Assembly (NCBI RefSeq): GCF_030272615.1 | Contig: NC_081405.1 | Coordinates: 20,475,047 to 20,539,046, forward strand | Length of the DNA stretch: 64,000 bases | Direction of reading: 5' to 3' | DNA from: Cryptomeria japonica | Lineage: Eukaryota; Streptophyta; Pinopsida; Cupressales; Cupressaceae | In this document: positions 34,194-46,147 of the stretch, piece by piece | Layout of the letters: each line of letters begins with the position of its first letter | How positions within the stretch are numbered: the first letter of the stretch is position 1 | Translations under genes and position numbers: made by a program | Notes under the pieces: model-generated | Databases searched by the model: none | Told to the model about the DNA's origin: nothing | Seen by the model: only the letters and a program-made list of their open reading frames with translations

Positions 34194-36671
34194 TGTTGGC
34201 ATTGTGTTGTCATTGATGTCAACCGGTATGGGATGACTATTGGTATAAGAGATATTTGTGCAAGACTGTCTTGGAGGAGTACAGGATGAGATATCTTTGA
34301 TATCACCTTGAGTTGCAGATCACTGGTGAGGTAAGGAAGAGAATGTCATTCAGAGGAATGATCACTTGAGTCACCGGTACACAAGTTAGTGCTTGACTTG
34401 TGTGGATGAAATGGTAAGGTTATCGGTACAGTGTATCACCGGTAAGGAGAGTATGTCAACTAGTAAGTGAAGTGTTGACAATGAGCAAGATGCTTGGATG
34501 GTGTTTGTGATGAAGAGGCAAAATGTTACCCAAATCACATCAACACCAGAGGAGAAGAATGAACAGGTCACCAATATGTTGTGAGGTTGCAGAACAACAG
34601 GACTCCCACTAGATGAAGATGCAGTCACCATGTGAAGAGATGACTGACAGTGAATGTACCCACACTTGGTCACTTGGTCACATGTTCATGTTTGAAGATG
34701 TGCTACACAAACAAGGAAGTCACATGAGTGCATTGCAGGATGCAGATGACAAGGTGTCACTCTACCAGTAAGTGGACCTTATCTCCTATTATGCATAAGT
34801 GTGCATCATAGTTCTGTGAGACAAGGAAGAAAAGGTAAAGGCAAGTGTTTGAAGGCTCACACTGGATCTATCGATGAAACAAAGGAATGCCTCAAGTGCA
34901 TGAAATTAGGGTTATGCACTGACCGACAAAGAAGGCATGTTGGGATACCGGTGCAGATGAAGAGTGATGGGTTTGTCACTTTGACAAACCCGTTGAGATA
35001 TGGAATGGGATGATCAAGAAGGAGGCAAAGTGGAGCAGTTGCAAAGAGTGTATGCAGCCGGTATGCAAATGCTTTGGATGGAAACCACTGAAGATTGATG
35101 ACATGGTGTCATCAAGAGTTTTTACTGGTATGTAAGTCCACCAGTAATATGGACAAGGTGCAGATGTAGAATACTTCCCACTTGATGAGAATGAGCATGC
35201 TATGGATAGACATGTCTGGTGACTGGTAAGGTGTTCCACTGGTAGTTCAACAAAGTGTAGACATGAAGGTTAACCGGTAAAGTGTGAGATACTGACAGGG
35301 TTAGTAAACCGACAGAAAACAAGAACCGGTTGAGTGGTTGGTCGATGATCCTGTTCATACTGACACAGATGATCTAGCTGGCAATTGATAGGCATGGATG
35401 CCACATGGCGTCAAGGTGGTGGACTTGCATGCAATGGTAGATGGAATGTGCACTGACAAGGTTGTTGAAGAGTTGGTCAATATTAATGGTAGATTCCGTA
35501 AATCATGGGATGTATTGCAGAGCCATTACAAAGGTTTGCGGCTCAAGGTCTGGAGGACAACAGAGGGCCAGCTCAAAGTGATTGAGGAGATCAAGGCAGA
35601 TGAAGGAAACCGCAAGACCAATCTTGGTGATTGACCAAGAAATCAACCGACAGGGTAAAAAGCAGATTGCCAAAGATAGAAGGCATGATCAAGAAGGCAC
35701 GACAATGGCGGTGATGTGCAAACAGCTGTCTGGGTGATTAGATCGGATAAGATCTGATTGGATATGGTTTTCCTTGAGGTTGATGAGGAAACCCTAACCG
35801 CCTATGATTTGAATTGTCTTTTGGTGGGAAAACCAGGTTATAAATAAGGAAGCTAAAATCATTGAAGGTTGTTGCTGAATAAGAAGAAGATAGAGTTGTT
35901 GCGAAGAGATTGAGTGTTGTATGAGAGAGTTAGATAAGTCAGAATGAAAAATAGTAGAAGATAACAGTGACTGAGTGAGAGAAGGTTAAACTGGTGATAG
36001 GGTTTAACAGAGGGTTAACTGGTGTGGTTTGAGCAACCGGTATAGCAGCTAGATTGCATCAAAGGAGATAACCGATAGGTGCTTATACCAACAGAAGGAC
36101 ACTTGAGAGGACTGAAGAGTAGAGCAGTGAGGAGATCCAACAAAGTAGAAGAAGAGTAGAGGTGAACCGGTAGAGGTTACCGACAATGCAACAGCAGAAG
36201 AGTGAACCGGTATAGCAGAGAAGGGGTCTCACCGACAGAAGGAAGTTATGTGCAGAGGTTTCAAAACTCTTTTGTAACCAGGATATTACTTTTGTATTTG
36301 AATGTTTATTGTTGTAACTTAGTGCAGGGGTTGTAGTTCCTTTGGGTTGTAGCCCATAAACAAGTTAGGGGTTGGTGCTCCTTGGGTTGGTGCCCTAAAC
36401 ATTATAACAAATTCATTGTGAAGCTGGATTGGAGCAGTAACCTCCAACATCATTGCTCACTGAGGTTTTTCCCATCTTGGGTTTTCCTCATACATATCGG
36501 TATTATGTGATGTCCCTTTGTGTGAATGAATTTGTGTTTAGTCTTCTTACTAACCGGTAAGTCTACATTCAGTTAGATCTGCTAATCGACATAAATTCAT
36601 AAAGATAGTTAAAGGGAAAAGTTTGAGAACCACTGATTTACCCCCCTCTCAGTGGTGCATTGTGTCTAACA
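34194..36671 (+). mobile_element. Solo LTR, 2.5 kb, plus orientation
   Basis: Starts TGTTGGCATTGTGTTGTCAT and ends cagtggtgcattgtgtctaaca. The flanks are tattt (34,189-34,193) and tagtt (36,672-36,676), a 5-bp duplication with one mismatch. It contains roughly ten copies of (a)ccggta and close variants (for example near 34,218, 34,374, 34,438, 35,057, 35,274, 36,035, 36,167, 36,208, 36,554) and a 78-codon open frame at 35,398-35,634 without a known family. There is no internal retrotransposon region, so it is a solo LTR. Same superfamily as 30,729-33,546. Confidence 0.8.
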
Positions 36672-37349
36672 TAGTTTCTGTAGGAGGGTTTATAGGGACT
36701 CTAATTCCTTGTTCAAATTTTCCAAGTCCTTGTCCTCTAAAACCTTTTTTTTGATATTATGTTATAGCCACTCCTAAGAGAATTTCTTAATTGAAAAGGA
36801 GAAGGAATGTTATAATGAATTTATTTTAAAATTTGTAGTGTAAGTGTGTTTAGAAGGAACAAAGGGACAAGTAGATGAAGAAGGAATATCTTGTGGAGGA
36901 GGATTTTCCTTTCTATCATCATGCATATCCTCTTTGGTATATTGGGAAGGAAGATCCTTATCATCTAAGGCCTCATCTTTGCTTAATGTTATGTTGGGAG
37001 ATAAATCATGAATAAAATGCATAAAATCATCTTCTCTACAAATGTTTTGATGATTAAGATATGCTCTGGGAGAATAAGGAGGATCTAGAGAGATTGAAAC
37101 ACTAATATTTTAATCTTGTGCCCCTTATGCTAGGGTATGTGTATGAGAAGAAGATGGTGCCATGTTGCTCTTCAATGCTTTCTCTCCATTAGAGAGATCA
37201 TTGATAAGAGTATTGGCTTGTTCTTCATTCGCATTATATACCCTAGGAGAGGTACAAGTATTAGGTTTTCCATTAACATCTCTAGGATTGGGATCTACAG
37301 AAGCTTTAATGTGATCTATATATGCAATGCATTTTCCTAAAACTATCAC
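36672..37349 (-). pseudogene. N-terminal gag-like region of the host retrotransposon
   Basis: One minus-strand frame from ATG 37,349 (MIVLGKCIAYIDHIKASVDP) continues, with two stops, to MHFIHDLSPNITLSKDEALD and EDMHDDRKENPPPQDIPSSS, ending at 36,810. It then decays up to the solo LTR, beyond which the CHHC knuckle follows. The protein is polar, acidic/Pro-rich and not itself diagnostic; the gag assignment rests on its position directly after the primer-binding site and LTR and before the knuckle. Confidence 0.45.
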
Positions 37350-37944
37350 AATAAAACAACATGCACTGTAAATGAAAGCTTTGAGATTTAATTGATTGAA
37401 AGGAAGGAATTTGGAAATTTTAAAAATGCAAAAGTGCTGTGAATGAAAAGAAGCAAAGTGAAGTGAAAGAAACCATTATCCAATGCATGATTATGATCAA
37501 TATAAGTGAAAATCAAAGTAATCGTATGTGAAATAGCAAATAAATCAAATCTATTAAGTGCCATTATGAATATTTAAAATCAAATCTCAAAATCAAAGTG
37601 ATAAATTATACAACCCACAAATCTAATTAACCAAAATAAATTAGGATTTTTATGAATAAGCCTCTAAATTTATGTACTTTGATTAAAATAAGATCAATGA
37701 ATTTAAATTTTAAATTCAAAATGTTTTCAAATTGGATCTGGAACAATTAATACAATTAGATAGCCTACAAAATCAATTTTAGAATTAAAAAAAATGGGGG
37801 GTTTTGTTGATTTAACCTCTAATTTTTTGAAATTCAATTGGAAATTAAACTTGTAAATATAAATTTAAATTTTAAATTGCATAAACACTCAGATCTAAGA
37901 ACATCAATTAGAATTAAAGGTGCAAGGAGTTGGGTTCACCAAAA
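37350..37944 (-). other. Leader of the host retrotransposon with primer-binding site
   Basis: AT-rich and non-coding. At the right edge, minus strand, TTTTGGTGAACCCAACTCC directly follows the LTR end, the position and style of a tRNA primer-binding site; the same sequence with one or two changes follows the related LTR at 11,549. Confidence 0.55.
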
Positions 37945-38772
37945 GGTAATGGTGAAAAATTAGGATTTCCACAATTAAATGTAGTAGAAACCACTAATTT
38001 TAGGCTTAGGGACCATTACATTAAAGAGGGGTGAACCTAATAGACCTAGCCACAAATAAACAAGGATAGGGTTCATAAGTCTAATCAGATTCACTAGATT
38101 TGAGTTGATTGCTCTCTTTTAAGTTGAATTGTGAAAATATTGAAATTAGGGTAAATGTGCTGAAATAGATGTAAAAGCGCATGAACAATGAGCTAAAGTT
38201 GTCAAATCAAGCCACAAACCTGGATAAGAGGAATGTAAATGTATTTAGATTTGTTCCTAGAAGGATCTTTTGATATGTCAAGATCGGGATGGTGGTCACT
38301 CTGTTCCTCCACACTTTTTGCACTCCAATGGGGGATTGATTCGTCATTGTAAATAAATCCAATTCTAAAGATCACAGTTTTGTACCTATTCTTGCGCACA
38401 CTAGAGAAGGGAAATAGGTTGGGAATATGGGTTTGCCTAAGTGAAATCTTGATTTAGGAATTAACCTTGAATGAAATATTGCAAATATTGAAATAAATGA
38501 TGGAAGGATATACCTCAAATCTGCAATGACTGATAATGATACTTCGCTTCTTGAATGCAATCACATATGTTGTATGAAATGGAGAGAAAGTGACAAAACC
38601 CTAATCACACACACATGCTTGCATATGAGTTATGTAATTTTCTTCGCAATGTTTGAATGAGGGAAATGCAACCTTCAAGATCTTTGGAAATTCTTGATGA
38701 TGAACACTTCAATGCTTGACTGCCTAATTGCTTGAAATGGAATTGCTAGTTATGAAATCAGGTTGATCAAGT
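37945..38772 (-). repeat. 5' LTR (right) of the host retrotransposon, first part
   Basis: Aligns with the left LTR from its first bases (gtaatggtgaaaaattagg) to ggttgatcaagt, where the CACTA element interrupts it. It resumes at 49,306 with gtctttatatatgag exactly as in the left LTR. Confidence 0.9.
38770..38772. repeat. CACTA target-site duplication (left copy, AGT)
   Basis: The left LTR has gatcaagtgtcttt at the matching site. Here the sequence is gatcaAGT followed by CACTA, and on the far side TAGTG followed by AGTgtcttt (49,306-49,308). The 3-bp duplication is therefore proven by comparison with the intact LTR. Confidence 0.93.
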
Positions 38773-38990
38773 CACTAATACATTTAGCCTAAAATTCCAA
38801 CGGAGAAGGTATATTGTGATCAAACTTGATTTGTTTTTGAAAAAATGCCCGATTTCGTCGAAATTCTGACGATAATGCAACATTTGGTTTCGACGGAGAA
38901 GGAATTAGCAATGACATTTGGGTTTTTTAAGAAAAAGTGCCTGTGTTCATCAAAATTCCGACGATCGCGTGCATTACTTTAAAAAAAAAA
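38773..38990. repeat. CACTA left terminal and subterminal repeats
   Basis: After the terminal repeat come aattccaacggagaag (38,791), tcgtcgaaattctgacgat (38,856), tttcgacggagaaggaatt (38,887) and catcaaaattccgacgatcg (38,948). These are degenerate copies of a gccg/cgtcg-gaaatt-ccgacg motif, in both orientations. Confidence 0.8.
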
Positions 38991-39875
38991 AGACCAAGTC
39001 ATTTCATAAATCCTGCCTCTTTACAAAATCCCGCCTCTCATTCGTCTCGCCTCTGTAGCGAACCTGTGGGTTTAATCATGGTGGGGAAGATCATTGGTGT
39101 GAAACCAGCCGGTTCTACAGCTCAGGCTGGAAGTGGCGATGGAGTATGATTCAGTGGAAGTGGAGGCAGGCACTAGCCAACATTGATCAATCAGTTGCTA
39201 GTAATGGGAGACATTATTTTAAATGGTATGAAAAATTTCCAACTATGGCTAGATAGATCTTGCTTTGGTTTTCAGGAAGCCATTGGAGTGAAGTTGATTG
39301 CATCTTCTGGTGTTAGATAATTTGTATTTTCCTCATTGTAGGGAAGATAGGTTGTGTACTTCATATTTTAATGCTTATCTTGAAGGAGATCGGATGTGTG
39401 GTGGACATTTATTTCAAATTATTATTGTCCTGTATCGTGTTTATGTTAAAATATGAATTTGCAGGTGCATGTAATGATGCAAACTTTCAGTAGTAGATGT
39501 TGTTGTGGACAAATCTTTTACATATGTTTATTGTTCTATTCCAGTCTATATGAGAATTATGAAATTTTAAAAAAATTCCCATAAATAACAAAAAGATCTT
39601 TTGAAAAGTTTATTAAATATTTAATGATGTTGGAAGTGTTATTGGGTTTTTGGTTTAGAGGTGAATGAGTCTATTTGGGATCAAGTATTTTGACGAAGCT
39701 AAGAGCAAGGCCCTAATATCAAAATAATTCAAAATAGAAGAAGCTTGGATCACAACTCCAAGTGATTTGGCAAAATGATTAACCCTCAATTCTAGGCTCT
39801 TGATAGGTTTTTATCCTAAGACTTGTGCTCCAATATCAAGTAGATAAATGAATTTTATGGTTCTTTTCCTTTAGC
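38991..39875. other. Unassigned CACTA interior
   Basis: No gene recognised. Around 39,060-39,150 the sequence is less AT-rich (tttaatcatggtggggaag, gaaaccagccggttctac), with a 70-codon open frame; it may be a captured exon or promoter fragment but I cannot name it. Confidence 0.4.
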
Positions 39876-39879
39876 ATTG

Positions 39880-40010
39880 AGTATTCACCATTCCCATCAT
39901 TGTGTTCCAGGAAATGACATCTCTTTGAGGCATTCTGTCAAACAGCTCACCCGCTTTGTGGGTGCTTCCACATTTTGCAAACATATATACCACACTATCG
40001 AATCTCTATC
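39880..40010 (-). pseudogene. Captured PPR-protein fragment (PLS-type repeat)
   Basis: The minus strand reads DSVVYMFAKCG, then STHKAGELFDRMPQRDVISW, then NTMMG. This is the canonical S/P-repeat junction of plant PLS-class pentatricopeptide proteins (YAKCGs...A..LFD.MPqRDVvSWN.MI), which act in organelle RNA editing and processing. Only one repeat and a bit remain, so it is a non-functional piece of a host gene carried by the CACTA element. Confidence 0.85.
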
Positions 40011-41330
40011 CATCTTCGCTGGCTTCAACCACAACTATTTGCGTAAGCATCCCTTCCTGGTCGAGCGAACGAGTGCCTACCTAAGGCCCTCCCAAGGTAT
40101 CTTAGTTTGCGTTGTCTCGGGGCATATTAGGGGATCACAATGGGGATCACAATAGGGAACATGTAGGTAGGGGCCGTCCCCCGATGAACATGAAGGAGGG
40201 AGGTGGACATAGTTCCCTGTGGGTTTAATCGCTGCAGGATGTAGGAATGGTTTAATCGCTGCAGGAAAAAGGTAGGGTATAATCAACAAATTCATTGTTA
40301 TACATATTCAAATATTTAGATTCAAATTTTATTATATATTTATCAGATTAATTGGCAATAACAGAGATGGTGAGAGGTTTCTGTAATATGATATGATCAA
40401 TTTAAAAGAAGAATTTCTTACAAGACCTAAACCGTTGAACAATCCTACAATCATGTATTATTTAAACACTGCATTTTAAATAATGAACAATATAGTTAGC
40501 CTGAAACATATTAACACTACTTTCCATATTTAAAATATATCCTAATTAAGGGGATGGATGACCTAAATCTACGTGATCGAGTGCCATTATGTAAAATATA
40601 TCCTAATTATGGATGCTGGTATATATGGTAGTGACAAAAAATCCCTGTTGTAGAATCGTGAGAGCAATGTGTAGTGATCGAGTGCTATTTTTTCTCGGTG
40701 TTTTGGAGGGGAGCATAAGTGTACCGTTAGGAAGGTGGTATAAAATGGAAGCTGAGAGGTATAAGGTTATGAGGTGTGGGTTAGGATAAGATAGGGAGGT
40801 AAGTGATGAAGGATGTAATGGTAAAAGAGTAAGTTAGGATATGTTAGGGGTTTGGAAGGTAGGAAAGTGAATGGGGGGAGATAAAAGGATGTGAAGGACG
40901 GAATGGGGTTAGGTAGGTGAAGTAAAAGTAAGTGTGTATGAGGTTAAGGTGTAGGATATGATGTAGGAAAGTGGAGGAGGTTAAGATAGGGGATATGAAA
41001 GGTAGATGGAAGGTAATAATGATAGGAAGTGAGGTAAAGGTTATGAGGTGTGGGTTAGAAAATAGGGTGTAGGAAATGGAAGGAAGGGTCATATCACTTT
41101 GAGAGTTTTCACCAAGATGAGTAGCCTGAGTATGGACCTCAAATCTTACAAGCCATGAGGATCCACTTGTAGTAGAGGAGCATATACTTGCATCTTGGGA
41201 GCTTATTAGGAGTTCGCCTTGAATTTGGGAAATACATATAGAGGAGATAGAATATTGATCAATACACATTACCTAGCCTCATCATGCATAAATACAAGAG
41301 GTATAGACTATAGCAAGCACATATCATGAG
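40011..41330. other. Unassigned CACTA interior
   Basis: No gene recognised. The phrase gggtttaatcgctgcagg is duplicated (about 40,218 and 40,249). From 40,730 to 41,080 the plus strand is rich in g/a with many aggtgtagg-, ggaggt- and gtaggaaa-type repeats, which create a 141-codon minus-strand open frame (40,844-41,269) of low-complexity sequence that I do not accept as a gene. Confidence 0.45.
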
Positions 41331-42300
41331 CTAAAGGATCATATTCAAGAGTTGCTTCATCTCCAATCCTCTACATTTTTAAGATCCACAAATGGGGTTG
41401 AGGATAAGTCTTGTTTACTAATTAGCTTGGACTTATGCTTTGGGTTGCATCTATATGTGAGCAACCTAAAGGCATAATTTTCAATGCAATTTTTGAGAGG
41501 ACTTGCTTCCACCTTGTGGTACTGGGAGGATAAAATGCACCAACTCACATTGGAAACCCTCTCCAGATACCATTTTGGAGTGCTTCAAAGTGTGTTCTAT
41601 TTCAAAATATTTTTGACAGAGATGCATAGGTGAGTTTCACAATTTACATAATAAGGTTTCATAGTGGCTCAACATGAGAGTTAGTTTTTGGAGTTCTTGT
41701 AGTTTGTAGATTACATTCAAGACAAGTTACTTGTCAATTATTTCATTAGGGGTGGAAAGCCCAAAATTTTAGTTTTCCTACACATGGCCAATCCAAATGA
41801 CTTTAGGGTTGCTATGGAAAAGTATCTTATGGAAAAGGAGGTACATGGGAGGACACAAGAGGCATGAGAGAAGTTTGTAACCTTGATTAAGGGACTAAAG
41901 TGTCCATAGGCCTCCCCATCCTTCAAAGGATAATTTAGACTTACTATATGATTTACAAAGAAAAACCCAATAGTATCAATATCAGGGACATAGGTCTACT
42001 AGAGCATAGTAGGGGTCATAGGGTAGTCACATTTGACCATCATAGACACAAGGATATTTTAGGTATGAGAGACTATAGGGCTATCAAGCTAGGCCTTCTA
42101 TGACTCAACAACCTTTTAGGGGAGAATCTAGTGTTTTTAGTAATTAGGATCTTCTAATTATGGTGGGGCCTAGCCAACATAGGGTTATATGAGAGGCACA
42201 TGTTATGTATATGTTAGTATTAGACAGAGAGTGCCCACAAGGTTTTAGAGTAGGTGGACACCATGCTAGGATGTCAAAGTAGATAGTTGATATGTGGGTC
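41331..42300 (+). pseudogene. Decayed Ty3-like gag fragment
   Basis: Several short plus-strand pieces resemble Ty3 gag: HMANPNDFRVAMEKYLMEKE near 41,783-41,842, and, in another frame at about 42,150-42,230, SSNYGG.QPT.GYMRGTCYV, where a zinc knuckle would be expected (one cysteine pair left, the rest mutated). Many stops and frameshifts. The assignment is tentative. Confidence 0.35.
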
Positions 42301-42662
42301 TTTACCCTCCCAACCACTCAACATATACCACCATGGGTCTTTACCCTCCCAAACACACAAAGGTCAAAGGAAGATTCACTGCTGCAACACTCACTTTTTT
42401 TGACAGTCTCAAGCACTTAGGACAGTCACTCCTTTCGTGGCCATTCTTCTTCACACAACACTCTCTAACATTAATTATGATGATAGTGTACCTCCTTAAA
42501 CCTTCCACCAACACCTAAATCAATACCAAACTCTTTCCCAATCTCGCTAATGGACTAATTAACTCAATTCACTATGAAATTGTGATGGTCAATGCAAGGT
42601 TTAGGACAACAGTAATCAGGATCTTCTAATTATTGTGGGGCCTAGCCAACATAGGGTTATAT
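42139..42662. repeat. Direct ~50-bp duplication flanking a ~410-bp segment
   Basis: The phrase ggatcttctaattatggtgg, continuing ggcctagccaacatagggtt and atatgag, at about 42,146-42,192 recurs at about 42,609-42,664 with one change. The DNA between (including twice-repeated gggtctttaccctccca at 42,296 and 42,335) may have been inserted or duplicated. Confidence 0.75.
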
Positions 42663-42664
42663 GA

Positions 42665-44425
42665 GACAGGGGTAAGTTCAATAGTGATTTCTCCTCTACA
42701 ACCTTTGCCAATCTATGCGAAAATGAGAGCTTGACAACATTCTTTCACTTTTAGCTAGCTAAATTTTTCAAGAATTTTATCTCTAGATTTAATATTTCTT
42801 TTCTTGCATGAATCTATTAATTTTGAGATAACAGATCTTGCCTTCATGAATTGATCCTAGTTTATCCCTTTAACCCTGATTAATTTATTTAGAGTGTTTA
42901 GTTCCATTTTAATCCTTTCTTTTACAATTAAATATTATTAAAAAATTGTATTATTGTTCCAAATTTTGTGGATATTTAGGAGACACAAATAAAATATAAA
43001 TGTAATCATTCCATATTTTTGTAGGAGATATTGGAATGAGACTAATAGGAAGATTAGTAAACATGAGTCACAATGAGCACTTTAGAATAAATCTAAACAT
43101 TATAAGGAAGAGTAGCTTGGAAAAATAGAAGCGTAATTTATTTTCCAATATGCAAGATTATTACTTGGGAAAGAATCTTGAAAGAGGATTGAAAAGATTC
43201 CTTGAGCTAACATTGTCTCACTTATCCAAAATTATGAGGAAGGATTCATTAATGAAATGGTCATTAACAAGATGGAGAGAATAATAATTAGGAAGAGATA
43301 GATTTCACATGCTACTAGTGACTAGATTGGAGAGAAACTAGAGGCAAATCATTTAGCTTGGCCATGACACAAAGTCTTAGAATAGATGCCAACCTTGGTG
43401 AATGGAATGAAAATCCCAAAAAATTAATGAGTGGTGAGACAAGTAGAGGCATCTATAAATTTTGTTTTGAATAAAATAAAGAAAAAATGGGACTAAAACC
43501 AAGGGAAATGCACATAGAAAGGATATGATGAAAATCAAAATAAATAGTTTGAAGATAATATTAGTTACCTAAAGGATATTCCACTTGATTATTTGGTATA
43601 TCATAACTATTTTGACAAATTTTGAAACCATTAGAGGTACCTTTTGCTTCTGTAGATGAGGCATTCATTCATGTTGAAGCTGTGATAGCTTATTTGGCTC
43701 TTTATAGACAACAAATTATCCATACGAATTATCATATATACTTGTAACCTCCATCCCAAACCACCTATTTCACTCTTCTTCCTTTGTGTACCTCTTTTAT
43801 TCTTCCATTACCTCTTCACTTACCTAAATTCAATCCAAAACATAGTGTATATAGCATCAAAAAAATTCCATATTTGATTAATATTATCCACAACATATCG
43901 AAAAGACAAATACCACACTTACTGTGTCATCAACCAAAAATAATTTACTTACATATTTGAAGAGTTCAATAATGGAGAAAAATCCATGCGGTGCTCTGCA
44001 CATGTCCTTGAAGATTCAAGAAATACTTATCCTCTATTGGTCCAAACTTTAAATCACTTTCCATGCATGAAAATAATTGCAACCATACACAATTTCCCAC
44101 CCAATAGATTCTCTCAAACTAGTTTACTATCTTAACATAGGGTCAAGGAAAAGCGGTCCAAAATAGGAATCCAAGTGTCTTAAAAGCCTTCAAGACCATA
44201 GTGGTGAGGATTGAATTTCTTTCTTTAGTGGTATTTTTCTCTAGATTAATTAGTTGGGGATTCTATTAGGACCTTTTCCTAATTAAAAAATATATATAAA
44301 GATTACATCCGTAAATAGTGCATTCATAATAGAATAAATTTCTACAATATTGAGACTAAATTCATAATAGATTTATAGAGATGAATAAAGAAATATTTAA
44401 GATTATCAAAAAATTGATGTTTTCT
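42665..44425. other. Unassigned CACTA interior
   Basis: AT-rich and non-coding as far as I can see. There is no transposase motif in any frame I could follow. Confidence 0.4.
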
Positions 44426-44429
44426 TTCT

Positions 44430-44740
44430 CCCAACCGCCATTGGATATTGGGTGATCTTTGAGGCATTATGTCAAATAGTTCATGTGCCTTATCTAAGCT
44501 TACATATTTTGCATGCATGTGTACCTAGGCAGTTGCACTACAACATCTATACTCACTAATCACATTTGGCTGGAAGTTTCTAAATCCATTTCAAACACAT
44601 CTTGTGCATATCCTGCAATCTTAGCATTCCATTAGATCACGTTTCTTTGATGCATCTCACTAAACAGTTCATGCGCTTTCATGTCTATACTTCCACATTT
44701 TCCAAACATGTCAAACAGAGCATTTCCAACCGTAAGCATC
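44430..44740 (-). pseudogene. Second captured PPR-protein fragment, two repeats
   Basis: The minus strand from 44,740 reads VGNALFDMFGKCGSIDMKAH, then ELFSEMHQRNVI, a TAA, then WNAKIAGYAQ: an S repeat followed by the start of a P repeat. After a decayed stretch comes AKYVSLDKAHELFDIMPQR (about 44,447-44,505). The stop replaces the Ser of the invariant ISWN. It is a dead fragment of a PLS-class PPR gene, similar to but not the same as the one at 39,880. Confidence 0.8.
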
Positions 44741-45388
44741 TGATATTAATTGCCCTTACCTTCTGCTTTGATGGAAGCCCATACTCTGTTCCAAAGCTCC
44801 CATTTTGGCACAGGTAGAGAGTACGTTGGCAAATAAAACTGATCGAAATGGAAATCTATTTGTTGCATTGACTGCATTGTGAGGACGCTTATGCATTTCA
44901 TCGACATCATAAATCAGGAAAGGACATGAGAATATCTCCTCGGGGAGGTATTCTATAACAATTGTGAGGTAGATGAAAGTTTCTTATGCCATTTGCTTTG
45001 TTCTATGCAGTCAAACGCGAGAACACTATTTGAATTCAAATGCTAACGGTGATTGTCTTTTTAACGGAAACAGATGGGAAGGGACATCAAGGGAAGGAAT
45101 GGGCCCACAACACACCTAAGCAGTCAAAGCTTAGTGTGTGTTGTTTAAGGCTGCCCCCTTAAGACATCATAATTGATTGGCTCTTCACTCATAAGACCTT
45201 CAAAAGTCTTTAATGACTTCATTGAGTCCTTTTGTCTTCCAAATGCACTTGCACCAACTTGAATTCTCCTTCAATGCTTGATTGCATGTTCACTTGGAAT
45301 TGAATTGATTTTATAACTAAGAGATCACTTGAATTGTAGGTAGACCCCTTCAAATGATAGGTTAGGCTTCCTTTTATACCTTATATAT

Positions 45389-45620
45389 GTCTTGAAAGCA
45401 TTTTATCCCGATGGCTTTAAATTAAAGTACTTTCTCTTCTATCTAGTATTGGTGGAGCAGAGGTTGCATTGCATCATCCTAAGATACATATTTCTGTAGA
45501 TACAACACAAGTTAAATGTATCCCAGGTCAATGCAAAGCAACCTCTGCTCCAGAGATCACCAAAAAATAGAGAAAGAACTTTAATTTAATGCCATCAGGA
45601 TAAAAGTCTTTAATCAAGAC
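45389..45620. pseudogene. Fold-back A: inverted DRM methyltransferase fragment
   Basis: The plus strand from gtcttgaaagcattttatcc reads, with small frameshifts, YPDGFKLK and IGGAEVALHHPKIHI. The minus strand from 45,620 reads VLIKDFYPDGIKLKFFLYFL, then VISGAEVALH, a stop, then PGIHLTCVV. Both are the motif I region (SGIGGAEVALH.LGI) of DRM-type de novo DNA cytosine methyltransferases, whose S-adenosylmethionine-binding loop it forms. The two arms face each other over a loop of only ~20 bases, so the RNA would form a ~100-bp hairpin. No catalytic Pro-Cys motif is included. Confidence 0.8.
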
Positions 45621-46147
45621 AGATAAATGGTATGCAACTGGATCTATTTGGAATGCATTACCCAAACACCGCAATTGATCAGTCACCTTTGAAAAGAAAG
45701 TGGTATGATGAAATATTTAGACATAAAATAGATGAAATGCACTCCATACTATTGCTGCACAATATTTTGGTCGATGATATTTTTAAAATAGTAAAGGAAG
45801 GTGTATGGAACAACCAAATTCTTATCATTATAAACAATGAATATTTTAAGATCCTTTTATGATATGTAAGTTGAGAATATTTTATGAAAGGTCCCTAAAT
45901 GAATACACTTTAAACTGATTTTAATATACCTTGAAGTGTGCAATATGGAAGGTTTGTATTCTTAATCTCTTGCCCATTTCTTAATTTAAAAGATGATATG
46001 TTTATTAACTTGATTTCTCCTTCAATTCTTGATGAATGCTTGATTGCATGTTCACTTGGAATTGAATTGATTTTATAATTAAGAGATCACTTGAATTGTA
46101 GGTAAACCCCTTCAAATGACGGGGTAGGCCTTTTATACCTAATATAT

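Noticed and set aside
35398-35634. 78-codon frame in the 34,194 solo LTR as a host gene
   Set aside because: It lies wholly within LTR sequence with matching LTR ends and has no known domain.
40844-41269. 141-codon minus-strand frame rich in Ser, His, Pro, Ile
   Set aside because: It is the complement of a g/a-rich low-complexity stretch; no family likeness and no start context.
45632-45862. 76-codon plus frame MQLDLFGMHYPNTAID...
   Set aside because: Its start is the reverse-complement reading of the DRM fragment's inner arm (tgcaactg.atctatttggaa); it is an artefact of the inverted repeat.
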